Assembly: GCA_016706275.1 (NCBI GenBank)
Contig: JADJJY010000004.1
Coordinates: forward strand, 139,387-203,386
From: Chloracidobacterium sp.
GTDB taxonomy: Bacteria; Acidobacteriota; Blastocatellia; Pyrinomonadales; Pyrinomonadaceae
DNA length: 64,000 bases
Reading direction: 5' to 3'
Below are positions 24,998 to 32,572 of this stretch, one piece after another. The stretch's first letter is position 1. Every line of letters starts with the position of its first letter. The position numbers and the translations under genes are program-made. The notes below the pieces were generated by a model. The model made no database searches. It worked only from the letters and a program-made list of their open reading frames with translations, and was not told the origin of the DNA.

Positions 24998-27444
24998 TCA
25001 ATCTTTTTGCAGTTTTGCAAATTTTTCGATCAGCTTTTTCTGCCCAAATCCCGGAAAACTAACCGTCAGCTTTGCGTTTTCGCCCGAACCCTCGCGACGA
25101 AGCACAAGCCCACGGCCGTATTTTTCGTGCCGGACGTGAGTGCCTGGGACAAGGCCGTTGATGGCAGGCGATTGCCGAATAGGAGTAGCAGACGCTTTGC
25201 TGCCCGCTGCTTTTAGCCGTTCTAATGTTGATAAAGCGGGCGTCGTCTCCCCCACTCCCCCACTCCCTTTCTCTTCCACTTCTCGCGACGCAGGCGGTTC
25301 TGCCCTATTTGGCAAAATGTCCTTTTTCTTAAAAAACTCCGCGATCGCCTCGCTGCTGTTGTAGGTCTTGCCGGTATAGGGTGTACGGGGTTTTACCGGC
25401 TCGCTCTCGCCTCGCAGAGCACTGACCGCGGCCTTGCTGGCCATCGCCGGCGTGCTGCGCGCATACGAGAGCCAGGACGCTCCATTCGACAGGTCCTCGA
25501 TCAACTCGAGCGGCATTTCGTTTAGAAACTGCGACGGCTCGGACGCGATCTCTTCGCCGTAGACGCGGCGGCGCATTGAATGTGTGACGTATAGAATTTT
25601 TTCCGCCCGCGTGATCGCAACATAAGCCAACCGACGCTCCTCTTCTAATTCTTTGGAGTCGCTGATCGACCGCGAATGCGGAAAAATACCATCCTCAAGC
25701 CCGACAAGAAATACGATCGGAAACTCCAGCCCCTTTGCCATGTGGACGGTCATTAATGTGACCGGTGCCGTACCGTCAAACTTGTCGGTGTCTGAGATAA
25801 GTGCAGCGTGGTCGATAAAATCACGGAGCCCGTTTTCCTCTTGCCGGTCGTAATCAACAGCCGCGTTTACGAGCTCCTCGAGGTTTTCGAGACGAGCTGT
25901 CGACTCATCGCTATTCTCCATTCTCAGGACATTCGCATAGCCCGTATCCTCAATAGCAGCAATAATTACCTCAGAAACAGGATTGTCAGAGTCCGTTGAG
26001 GCATTGACCTTTGCAATAAGATTTTCGATCACTTTGCGAAACGCCCGCAGAGCTTCTTTTGCACGCGGCGTCAGGCTCACAGGTTGCCCGTATGCCGGAT
26101 CTGTGATCTCGGCGATCGTCATCCAGATCGACGAACTCGTGGATTTTGCGATCCGCTGTACCTCGTCAAGACTGGTTTTCCCGAGCCCACGTGTCGGCGT
26201 ATTTACTACCCGCAGCAGGGCGATATCGTCAAATGGATTCATCGCCAGCTTGAGATACGCGATCACATCTTTGACCTCGGCACGCTCGTAAAACGAAAAT
26301 CCGCCGACGATGTTATATTCGATCCGCATACGGCGGAACGATTCTTCGAACAGACGCGACTGGGCATTGGTTCGGTACAAAACCGCGATGCGATCGTTCA
26401 AAGATCGACGTTGATGCTCCTCGATCTTTGACGCGACAAACCGTGCCTCCCCGTCGGCATCAAAAGCCTGATAGTAAAAAATCCGTTCGCCACCGGGATT
26501 TGAGGTCCAGAGCTTCTTTTTCTTTTGGTGGATGTTGTTCTCGATGATCGCGTGAGCAACATCGAGGATCGTTTGCGTTGAGCGGTAATTTTGTTCGAGC
26601 AGGATGACCTTGGCATCCTTAAAATGCTCTTCAAATCCTAAAATGTTGCGGATGTCGGCCTGTCGAAACCCATAAATACTCTGTGCATCATCACCGACAA
26701 CACAGATATTTTGCTGTTTTTCGGTTAAAAAGCTTATGAGTGCAAATTGCAGTGCGTTAGTGTCCTGATACTCGTCAACCAGGATGTATTTATAGCGTTC
26801 GTTGTATTTTTCGCGGGTCTCGGGCGAGCGTCGTAAAAGCTGGACGGTCTTGATGAGCAAATCGTCAAAATCCAGAGCGTTCGCCATGTGCAGACGCTCG
26901 TCGTACATCTTAAATATCTTGGCGATCGCAGCCTTTTTCGGGTCGCCTTGTTCGGCCCGGGCGGCAAACATTTCGACATCCTCACCGCGATTCTTGGCCG
27001 AGCTGATCGCGTTGCGGACATATCGCGGGGCGAGCTGTTTTTCGTCGAGTCCGAGATCCTTGATACACGCCTTTACGACCTTTTGCGAGTCGTCGGTGTC
27101 GTAGATCGTGAACGATTTTTTATATCCCTCGTCGAGCTTGTCAATGTCCTGCCGCAGAATGCGGACGCATAAGCTGTGAAAGGTCGAGATAAGCGGCGCA
27201 GATTGCATCCGCTGGCCTTTCATCAGCTCTTCGACACGCGAACGCATCTCTCCCGCCGCCTTATTCGTAAAGGTCACGGCGAGGATGTTGTGCGGTGCAA
27301 CTTGTTTCTCCGCAATGAGATACGCGATGCGCACGGTGATAACGCGGGTCTTTCCCGAACCGGCACCGGCGAGAATAAGCAGCGGCCCGTCGGTCGTCTT
27401 AACGGCCTCGATCTGTTGGGGTTTAGTGAATCTAGAAGGGTCAT
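24998..27444 (-). CDS. pcrA: UvrD/PcrA DNA helicase, one-base frameshift near N-terminus
   Basis: The natural start is ATG at 27444, overlapping the stop of the previous gene (ATGA). It opens MTLLDSLNP; after a run of four C at 27418-27421 the conserved sequence continues in the next frame as QQIEAVKTTDGPLLILAGAG then SGKTRV (Walker A). One extra C would restore a single frame of about 815 residues. Later motifs are normal: LVDEYQDTN, GDDAQSIYGFRQAD, LMTVHMAKGLEFPIVFLVGL, and a C-terminal Tudor-like end (HVRHEKYGRGLVLRR). It unwinds DNA in repair and replication. Residues RAEPPASREVEEKG and GSGGVGETTP before the tail come from repeat insertions (25250-25304). The frameshift is probably a homopolymer sequencing error. 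Confidence 0.9.
25250..25275. repeat. CTCCCCCA tandem repeat inside the helicase gene
   Basis: Plus strand ctcccccactcccccactcc: two to three copies of a 9-base unit, translated on the minus strand as GSGGVGE. The related run in coaBC (9377-9420) encodes SRGVGE. Confidence 0.5.
25285..25304. repeat. GCAGAACCGCCTGCGT element, coding copy in the helicase
   Basis: Minus strand reads GGCAGAACCGCCTGCGTCGC, translated as AEPPAS in the linker before the Tudor-like end. The same core occurs, also in frame, in the acyltransferase gene (33022-33107, 33730-33759) and the copper ATPase gene (42112-42190). Confidence 0.7.
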
Positions 27445-27998
27445 TTTATAAGGGCCTGTATCTCTTTAAACTGCTCATGTTTGGCGTCCCGCATCAGCTC
27501 GAACAACGCCATTTCGATCGATGATTCGATCGCTCCGCTACGTGTCATCTTCGCTAGTCCCGCAAGCCGGTTGTACTCAAATCGCGAACTCACGCAATCG
27601 CATAAAATATGTACGTCAAAACCTCGGTCAAGAAGGTCGTGAGCAGTTTGACTGACGCAAATATGTGCCTCAAGCCCACAAATAACAACCTGTTTGATGC
27701 CGAGCTCATTTAATTTTTCGACGAACGGCGACGCTCCGCACGAGCTAAACGCAGTCTTTTCATAAGCCGCAAAATCAGGTGGCAAAACAGCCTTGATCTC
27801 GCTGGCAGTCGTTCCTAATCCACGCGGATATTGCTCGGTGACCAGCACCGGAATATTCAATATCTGAAAGCCCCTCACCGCCGTCGCCGCTCGCGCAGCA
27901 AGGGTTTCAAAATCCGCAATAACATTGCGAAACCCTTCCTGAATATCGATCACGGCAAGCGCCGTAGTTTTTGGATCAAGTAAATTAGGATGAGCCAT
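27441..27998 (-). CDS. Isochorismatase-family cysteine hydrolase (nicotinamidase-like)
   Basis: 185 residues. The catalytic triad is visible: Asp18 in LAVIDIQEGF, Lys81 in AYEKTAFSS and Cys114 in GLEAHICVSQTAHDLLD, with the cis-peptide region before the Cys. The family hydrolyses amide or vinyl-ether bonds; substrates range from nicotinamide to isochorismate and N-carbamoyl compounds. No zinc motif of true nicotinamidases is evident, so the substrate is open. The stop overlaps the helicase start (ATGA). Confidence 0.85.
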   Translation of the reverse strand: MAHPNLLDPKTTALAVIDIQEGFRNVIADFETLAARAATAVRGFQILNIPVLVTEQYPRGLGTTASEIKAVLPPDFAAYEKTAFSSCGASPFVEKLNELGIKQVVICGLEAHICVSQTAHDLLDRGFDVHILCDCVSSRFEYNRLAGLAKMTRSGAIESSIEMALFELMRDAKHEQFKEIQALIK

Positions 27999-28005
27999 AT
28001 CTTAC

Positions 28006-28035
28006 GGCAGTCAGCGGTCAATGGTCAGTGGTCGG
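28006..28035. repeat. GGTCAGTGGTC text-like repeat, single arm
   Basis: Units cagtcagc, ggtcaat, ggtcagt, ggtcggc in a row; same 7-base style as the inverted pair at 38920-38998. It overlaps the 3' end of the small membrane protein gene, without a partner arm here. Confidence 0.6.
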
Positions 28036-28206
28036 CGGCACCGGCTCGGTTGTTCCATTAACTTTCGCCTTTTGTCTTTCTGCCTTATCCGCCATTTCCT
28101 TTTTATAAGTTTTGAAGAAAAAAACGACCGCGACCGCACATACAATGAGGATCAGGATCATCATCGCTGCGATGAAATAAACTTCGGCTCGTCCGGCTCC
28201 GGGCAT
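28018..28206 (-). CDS. Small single-pass membrane protein
   Basis: 62 residues from the ATG at 28206. One membrane helix (YFIAAMMILILIVCAVAVVF) follows a short N-terminus, then a charged helix (FKTYKKEMADKAERQKAKVN) and a tail TTEPVPPTTDH. The tail and stop fall at the start of a text-like repeat of GGTCAGT units (28006-28035), which suggests the repeat has replaced the original end of the gene. Not recognised. It stands 19 bases before the isochorismatase-like gene on the same strand. Confidence 0.55.
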   Translation of the reverse strand: MPGAGRAEVYFIAAMMILILIVCAVAVVFFFKTYKKEMADKAERQKAKVNGTTEPVPPTTDH

Positions 28207-28212
28207 ACTTAC

Positions 28213-28308
28213 AGTGTAGAGTGCAAAATGCACAATGCAAAATGGAGCTCAATTCTAGCTTTAACACTGAGCACTATGCATTGTGCACTGTGCCTTGTGC
28301 GTTCTGCC
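28213..28308. repeat. TGCAAAATGCACAATG text-like inverted repeat
   Basis: Left arm (28213-28245) gtgtagagtgcaaaatgcac, aatgcaaaatgg; right arm (28271-28308) gcactatgcattgtgcactg, tgccttgtgcg. The arms are built of TGCAAAA/TGCACAA units and are inverted relative to each other across about 25 bases. It occupies the whole spacer between the small membrane protein gene and the thioesterase gene. Confidence 0.75.
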
Positions 28309-28752
28309 TTAACTAGGTGCTTGATCTGCAGGAAATGACTTTTCGGGTTTGGCCAAAAGGCGGTTGCGGTAGATCTCGGGCAGTGTTCTGACGGTTTTAT
28401 TGCTGTCGGTAACTACGTGGAGCGTTTCGCCTTCGGCGATCAGCGTGTCGTCGGTCGCTCGATATACTTCGTAGAAAAATCTAAGGCTACGGCTGCGGAT
28501 CTCGGTCACGCGGGTGCGGATCGTGATCAGGTCTTCGTAATATGCGGGTGATTTATAGCGGCAGTAAGACTCGGCAACGACCATCAGGGCGTCGTCCTCA
28601 TCTTCCATCTCTTTGTAAGAAAATCCTTTGGCCCGGCAAAGCTCACTGCGGCCCGTCTCGAACCAAATGAGATAGTTGGCGTGGTGCACGATGCCCATCT
28701 GATCGGTCTCAGCATAGCGGACGCGGATCTCAGTTTCGTGCCATTCGTCCAT
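28309..28752 (-). CDS. YbgC-like acyl-CoA thioesterase
   Basis: 147 residues from the ATG at 28752, beginning 8 bases after the 3' CCA end of tRNA-Gln. The 4HBT hotdog fold pattern is clear: RVRYAETDQMGIVHHANYL with the catalytic Asp17, then WFETGRSELCRAKGFSYKEM and RSRSLRFFYEVYRA. Such enzymes hydrolyse short-chain or aromatic acyl-CoA; in proteobacteria ybgC belongs to the Tol-Pal locus, which is not seen here. No ribosome binding site fits the short gap, so translation may be leaderless or follow tRNA processing. Confidence 0.85.
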   Translation of the reverse strand: MDEWHETEIRVRYAETDQMGIVHHANYLIWFETGRSELCRAKGFSYKEMEDEDDALMVVAESYCRYKSPAYYEDLITIRTRVTEIRSRSLRFFYEVYRATDDTLIAEGETLHVVTDSNKTVRTLPEIYRNRLLAKPEKSFPADQAPS

Positions 28753-28760
28753 AGAAATGT

Positions 28761-28834
28761 TGGCTGGGAGACAGGGATTCGAACCCCGATAGGCAGATCC
28801 AGAGACTGCAGTCCTACCATTAGACGATCTCCCA
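28761..28834 (-). tRNA. tRNA-Gln (anticodon CUG)
   Basis: Minus strand: acceptor TGGGAGA pairs with TCTCCCA, D arm GTCT/GGAC, anticodon loop CTCTGGA (anticodon CUG, reads CAG), T arm with GGTTCGAATCC, ending GCCA so the CCA is encoded. 74 bases. The 3' end lies 8 bases upstream of the thioesterase start. Confidence 0.9.
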
Positions 28835-28917
28835 GCGTAATAATAATTTACGTTTCCGACTCGCCCCGTGTCAACTCGCATTGCGAATACTCCTAGCGAC
28901 GGGCAAAATAGAAGTTT

Positions 28918-29376
28918 ATGTCGCTCGACAAAGAAATACTTAATAACCGCCAGGCATATTTCGAATATCACATACTTGATAAATTCGAGGCGGGGATTGC
29001 CTTGCTCGGGACTGAGGTCAAGAGCATTATGCTCGGCCGCATCCAGTTAAAAGAGTCTTTCGTCCAGATCAAGGACGGCGAGGTGTGGCTGCTCGGTTCA
29101 CACATTTCGCACTACTCGCACGGCAACATTAATAACCACGACGTTATACGGCCGCGTAAGCTATTACTCCACCGCCGCGAGATCGAAAAACTCCAAAAAG
29201 AAACGACACAAAAAGGCATGACGCTGGTCGTCACGAGCATTTATTGGAAGAACGGACGGATAAAATTTGAGATCGGCGTCGCCAAGGGCAAGAAACTATA
29301 CGACAAACGTGAGACGGAAATGCGCAAGGCGGTCGAAAAAGACACCAAAGCCGAATTGAAACATCACCTCAGATAA
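28918..29376 (+). CDS. smpB: SsrA-binding protein
   Basis: 152 residues. Motifs NRQAYFEYHILDKFEAGIAL, LGTEVKSIMLGRIQLKESF, HDVIRPRKLLLHRREIEKL and the basic C-terminal tail GKKLYDKRETEMRKAVEKD are those of SmpB. It binds tmRNA and helps rescue stalled ribosomes. The C-terminal tail normally enters the mRNA channel. No ssrA RNA gene is seen in the window. The gene is divergent from the tRNA-Gln gene. Confidence 0.96.
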   Translation: MSLDKEILNNRQAYFEYHILDKFEAGIALLGTEVKSIMLGRIQLKESFVQIKDGEVWLLGSHISHYSHGNINNHDVIRPRKLLLHRREIEKLQKETTQKGMTLVVTSIYWKNGRIKFEIGVAKGKKLYDKRETEMRKAVEKDTKAELKHHLR

Positions 29377-29430
29377 GTTATACATATTAAAGAGTTTTTT
29401 TCATTTTAGACAGTAAATATAGAGGTATCG

Positions 29431-30930
29431 ATGAAATTCCAGGGAATCACCGGAGGTTTTACCGAAGCCAATGTGGAAGCATTGGCTGTTGCGGTATTTA
29501 AGGGCGAAAAAGCGGCGAGCGCGGAGCTCAAGGAACTAGACAAATTGACCGGCGGTCTGATCGCCGAGGTCATGAAAGCTGAGGAATTTAAGGGCGACGC
29601 GGGCCAGACCGCTCTTTTGCGCTTTGCCGCAAAAGGAGCTGTTAAAGCAACACGTCTGCTGCTCGTTGGCGTCGGCGATAAGGCCGAATATAGATCGCAC
29701 TCGGTTGCCGCACTTGCCGGAACCGCGACGCGTTATTTGCGCAAACGCAATGTCAAGAGCTTTGCCTTGCTACCCCGAAGCGGCGTGAGTGCCGTCGAGG
29801 CCGCACAGCAGACAGTTTGCGGAGCGATCACCAGCCAGTTCGAGATCGATAAATACAAGACCAAAGATAAGAATAACAAAGCCGTAACGAGCGTCGTCGT
29901 ATGTATCGACGGATCGAAACCCGCTGATCTAAAAACCGGCATCTCACGCGGTCAGGCGATCGGCGATTCGATGAATCTGACGCGCGATCTCGCCAACGAA
30001 CCGGCCAACATCCTGCCGCCGGCCGAGATGGCAAAACGTGCCGCGGCGATGGCAAAAGAGGTCGGCCTAAAATGCGAGATCCTCGACGAAGCCAAAATGA
30101 CCAAGATGGGCATGGGTTCGCTGATGAGCGTTTCGTACGGTTCGGCACAGCCGGCCAAAATGATCGTCCTCAAATACACGCCGGCCAAATCGACCGCAAA
30201 AAAGGGTGAAATGCTCGCTCTCGTCGGCAAAGGCATCACGTTTGACACCGGCGGCATAAGCTTAAAACCCGGCGAAAACATGGACGCGATGAAATACGAC
30301 ATGTCCGGCGGAGCGACCGTTATCGGTGCGATGCGGGCGATCGCATTGCTCAAACCGACGGTTCCTGTGCTCGGAGTCGTCGCGGCTGTCGAGAATATGC
30401 CCGACGGTGCGGCTTCGCGACCGAGCGACGTTGTAACCGCCATGAACGGCAAAACCATCGAGATCCTCAATACCGACGCCGAGGGCCGACTCGTGCTTGC
30501 CGACGCGGTCGCTTACGCCGAAAAACAGGGTGCGACCCAGATCATCGATATGGCAACGCTTACCGGAGCCGTTATCATCGCGCTTGGCGATCAAAACACC
30601 GGTATCATGGGCAACGATCAGAAATTTATCGCCGCGATCATTGCCTGCGGCAAAGATTGCGGCGAAGGCTTCTGGCAGCTGCCGGTCAGTGCCGAATACA
30701 GCAAACAGATCCGCTCTGACATCGCCGATATCAAAAATATCGGCCCTCGCGGCAAGGCCGGCACCATCATGGGAGCCGTCTTTATTCAGGAATTTATCGA
30801 CAAAGCAAAATGGGCTCATCTCGATATTGCCGGCACCGCATGGGCGGACGGGGCTCGTCCGCATCAGGCAAAAGGCCCGACCGGCGTTGCTATCAGGACG
30901 CTGCTCAATCTTGTCGAAAAATCACAGTAA
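29431..30930 (+). CDS. pepA: Leucyl aminopeptidase
   Basis: 499 residues, M17 family. Metal-binding motifs: GKGITFDTGGISLKPGENM, KYDMSGGATVIGAM, NTDAEGRLVLADAVAYAEK and the C-terminal DIAGTAWAD. It removes N-terminal residues from peptides in the cytoplasm with two metal ions, and in some bacteria also binds DNA. Complete length with an N-terminal leucine aminopeptidase A-like domain. It is followed by a lipoprotein gene 30 bases downstream. Confidence 0.95.
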   Translation: MKFQGITGGFTEANVEALAVAVFKGEKAASAELKELDKLTGGLIAEVMKAEEFKGDAGQTALLRFAAKGAVKATRLLLVGVGDKAEYRSHSVAALAGTATRYLRKRNVKSFALLPRSGVSAVEAAQQTVCGAITSQFEIDKYKTKDKNNKAVTSVVVCIDGSKPADLKTGISRGQAIGDSMNLTRDLANEPANILPPAEMAKRAAAMAKEVGLKCEILDEAKMTKMGMGSLMSVSYGSAQPAKMIVLKYTPAKSTAKKGEMLALVGKGITFDTGGISLKPGENMDAMKYDMSGGATVIGAMRAIALLKPTVPVLGVVAAVENMPDGAASRPSDVVTAMNGKTIEILNTDAEGRLVLADAVAYAEKQGATQIIDMATLTGAVIIALGDQNTGIMGNDQKFIAAIIACGKDCGEGFWQLPVSAEYSKQIRSDIADIKNIGPRGKAGTIMGAVFIQEFIDKAKWAHLDIAGTAWADGARPHQAKGPTGVAIRTLLNLVEKSQ

Positions 30931-30960
30931 TAGACTTGCAAGATCTTTGAGGAGACAGAA

Positions 30961-31311
30961 ATGAACAAACTATCGAATAATCGCTTAAATATTGTTTTCG
31001 TAATGGTTGCTTTGCTCGCGATCGGTCTCGCCTGCGGCGGCGGTGCCCCAAAAGCAGAGGACGAAAAACAGGCTGGGCCTGAGTATGTCGGCGCTTGGAA
31101 AGCCAATGACGGCTCATTCATCACCATTCGTTCCGACGGCAGTGCGGATTACAAGATCGGCGGCACTTCCGTTTCGGGCGGCAAAGCCCTTGTAAGTGAA
31201 AAGGAAAAGACCCTGAGAGTAGCTATGCTCGGCATGGGCTCGCCGATGAAGATCGACAAGGCACCTGAGAACGGCGAGATGACCATCGACGGCATCGTTT
31301 ATAAGAAATAG
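30961..31311 (+). CDS. Small lipoprotein, unknown function
   Basis: 116 residues. A signal peptide (LNIVFVMVALLAIGLACGGG) ends in a lipobox at Cys24. The exported part (EYVGAWKANDGSFITIRSDG; DGIVYKK) has the beta-strand and Gly pattern of small lipocalin-like or bacterial META-type domains, but I do not recognise a family. GGAG lies before the ATG (30951). It lies between pepA and sucC on the same strand. Confidence 0.72.
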   Translation: MNKLSNNRLNIVFVMVALLAIGLACGGGAPKAEDEKQAGPEYVGAWKANDGSFITIRSDGSADYKIGGTSVSGGKALVSEKEKTLRVAMLGMGSPMKIDKAPENGEMTIDGIVYKK

Positions 31312-31323
31312 CTTTAGGCATTT

Positions 31324-32484
31324 ATGAAAATTCACGAATATCAAGGCAAAGCCATCCTCAAAGAATACGGCGTTCCCGTGCCGCGCGGCATCGTCGCCCG
31401 CACGCCCGAAGAGGCCGAAGCAGCGGCTATCGAACTCGGCACTGACGTTGTCGTCGTCAAAGCCCAGATCCATGCCGGCGGCCGAGGCAAAGGCGGCGGC
31501 GTCAAGCTGGCAAAATCTCCGGCTGAGGCGAAGCAGATCGCGTCCGAGATCCTTGGGATGCAACTCGTCACCCACCAGACCGGCCCCGAGGGCCAGAAGG
31601 TGCAGACGCTGCTCATCGAGGAAGGTTTACCGATCGACCGTGAATTTTATCTCGGCATCACGCTCGACCGCGTCACTGGACGCAATGTCTTTATGGCGTC
31701 GTCCGAAGGCGGTATGGACATCGAAAAGGTCGCCGAAGAAACACCGGAGTTGATACTCAAAGAGACCATCGACCCGTCGGTTGGGCTTCGCGGTTTTCAG
31801 GCACGCAAACTCGCCTTCGGTCTCGGCATACCGGCCGAGTTGATCGGCCAAGCGACGAAATTTATGCTCTCGCTTTACGATGCGTACGAAAAGATCGACG
31901 CATCACTGGTCGAGATCAATCCGTTTTTGCTGACCAAAGACAGCCGTCTCATCGCTCTCGACGCCAAGGTCACGTTTGACGACAACGCGATGTTTCGCCA
32001 CGTTGGCTTTGCCGATCTCCGTGACCTTGACGAAGAAGAACCGCTCGAGATCGAGGCGTCGAAATACGACCTCAATTACATCAAGCTCGATGGCAATATC
32101 GGCTGCATGGTCAACGGTGCCGGCCTCGCGATGGCGACGATGGACATCATCAAGCTCGCGGGCGGTGAACCTGCAAACTTTCTCGATGTAGGCGGAGGGG
32201 CCAGTCAGGAGCGTGTCGAACAGGCGTTCAAGATCCTGCTCGCCGATAAAAATGTTAAAGCCGTGCTGATCAACATCTTCGGCGGCATCGTCCGATGCGA
32301 CATGGTCGCGAGCGGGGTTGTAGCGGCCTACCGTAATCTCGGCATGACCATCCCGATCGTCGCCCGTCTCGAAGGCACAAATGTCGAAGAAGGCCGCCGC
32401 GTCCTACAGGAATCAGGCATCGGCATCCAAACCGCCCAAGGCATGCAGGACGCCGCCGAAAAGGTGGTCGCAGCCGCGGGATAA
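31324..32484 (+). CDS. sucC: Succinyl-CoA synthetase beta subunit
   Basis: 386 residues. ATP-grasp N-terminal region (MKIHEYQGKAILKEYGVPVP, VKAQIHAGGRGKGGGVKLAK) and the CoA-ligase region (NGAGLAMATMDIIKLAGGEP, NIFGGIVRCDMVASGV) are complete. With the alpha subunit it makes succinate and ATP or GTP from succinyl-CoA in the TCA cycle. sucD normally follows directly; here an intergenic repeat and a gene on the other strand follow, so sucD must lie elsewhere. Confidence 0.96.
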   Translation: MKIHEYQGKAILKEYGVPVPRGIVARTPEEAEAAAIELGTDVVVVKAQIHAGGRGKGGGVKLAKSPAEAKQIASEILGMQLVTHQTGPEGQKVQTLLIEEGLPIDREFYLGITLDRVTGRNVFMASSEGGMDIEKVAEETPELILKETIDPSVGLRGFQARKLAFGLGIPAELIGQATKFMLSLYDAYEKIDASLVEINPFLLTKDSRLIALDAKVTFDDNAMFRHVGFADLRDLDEEEPLEIEASKYDLNYIKLDGNIGCMVNGAGLAMATMDIIKLAGGEPANFLDVGGGASQERVEQAFKILLADKNVKAVLINIFGGIVRCDMVASGVVAAYRNLGMTIPIVARLEGTNVEEGRRVLQESGIGIQTAQGMQDAAEKVVAAAG

Positions 32485-32491
32485 GATAATT

Positions 32492-32565
32492 TAACTGCGA
32501 AATAGACTAAAAACGCTAAATTAAGAAAACTCTTTGTTTAGCGTTTTTTGCGTATTTCGCGGTTA
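32492..32565. repeat. Palindromic intergenic repeat, GCGAAA family copy 3
   Basis: Arms ttaactgcgaaatagac with aaaaacgctaaa and tttagcgttttttgcg with tatttcgcggttac pair over most of their length. It separates the convergent sucC and acyltransferase genes and has T and A runs, so it may also end both transcripts. Confidence 0.75.
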
Positions 32566-32572
32566 CTTCTTT

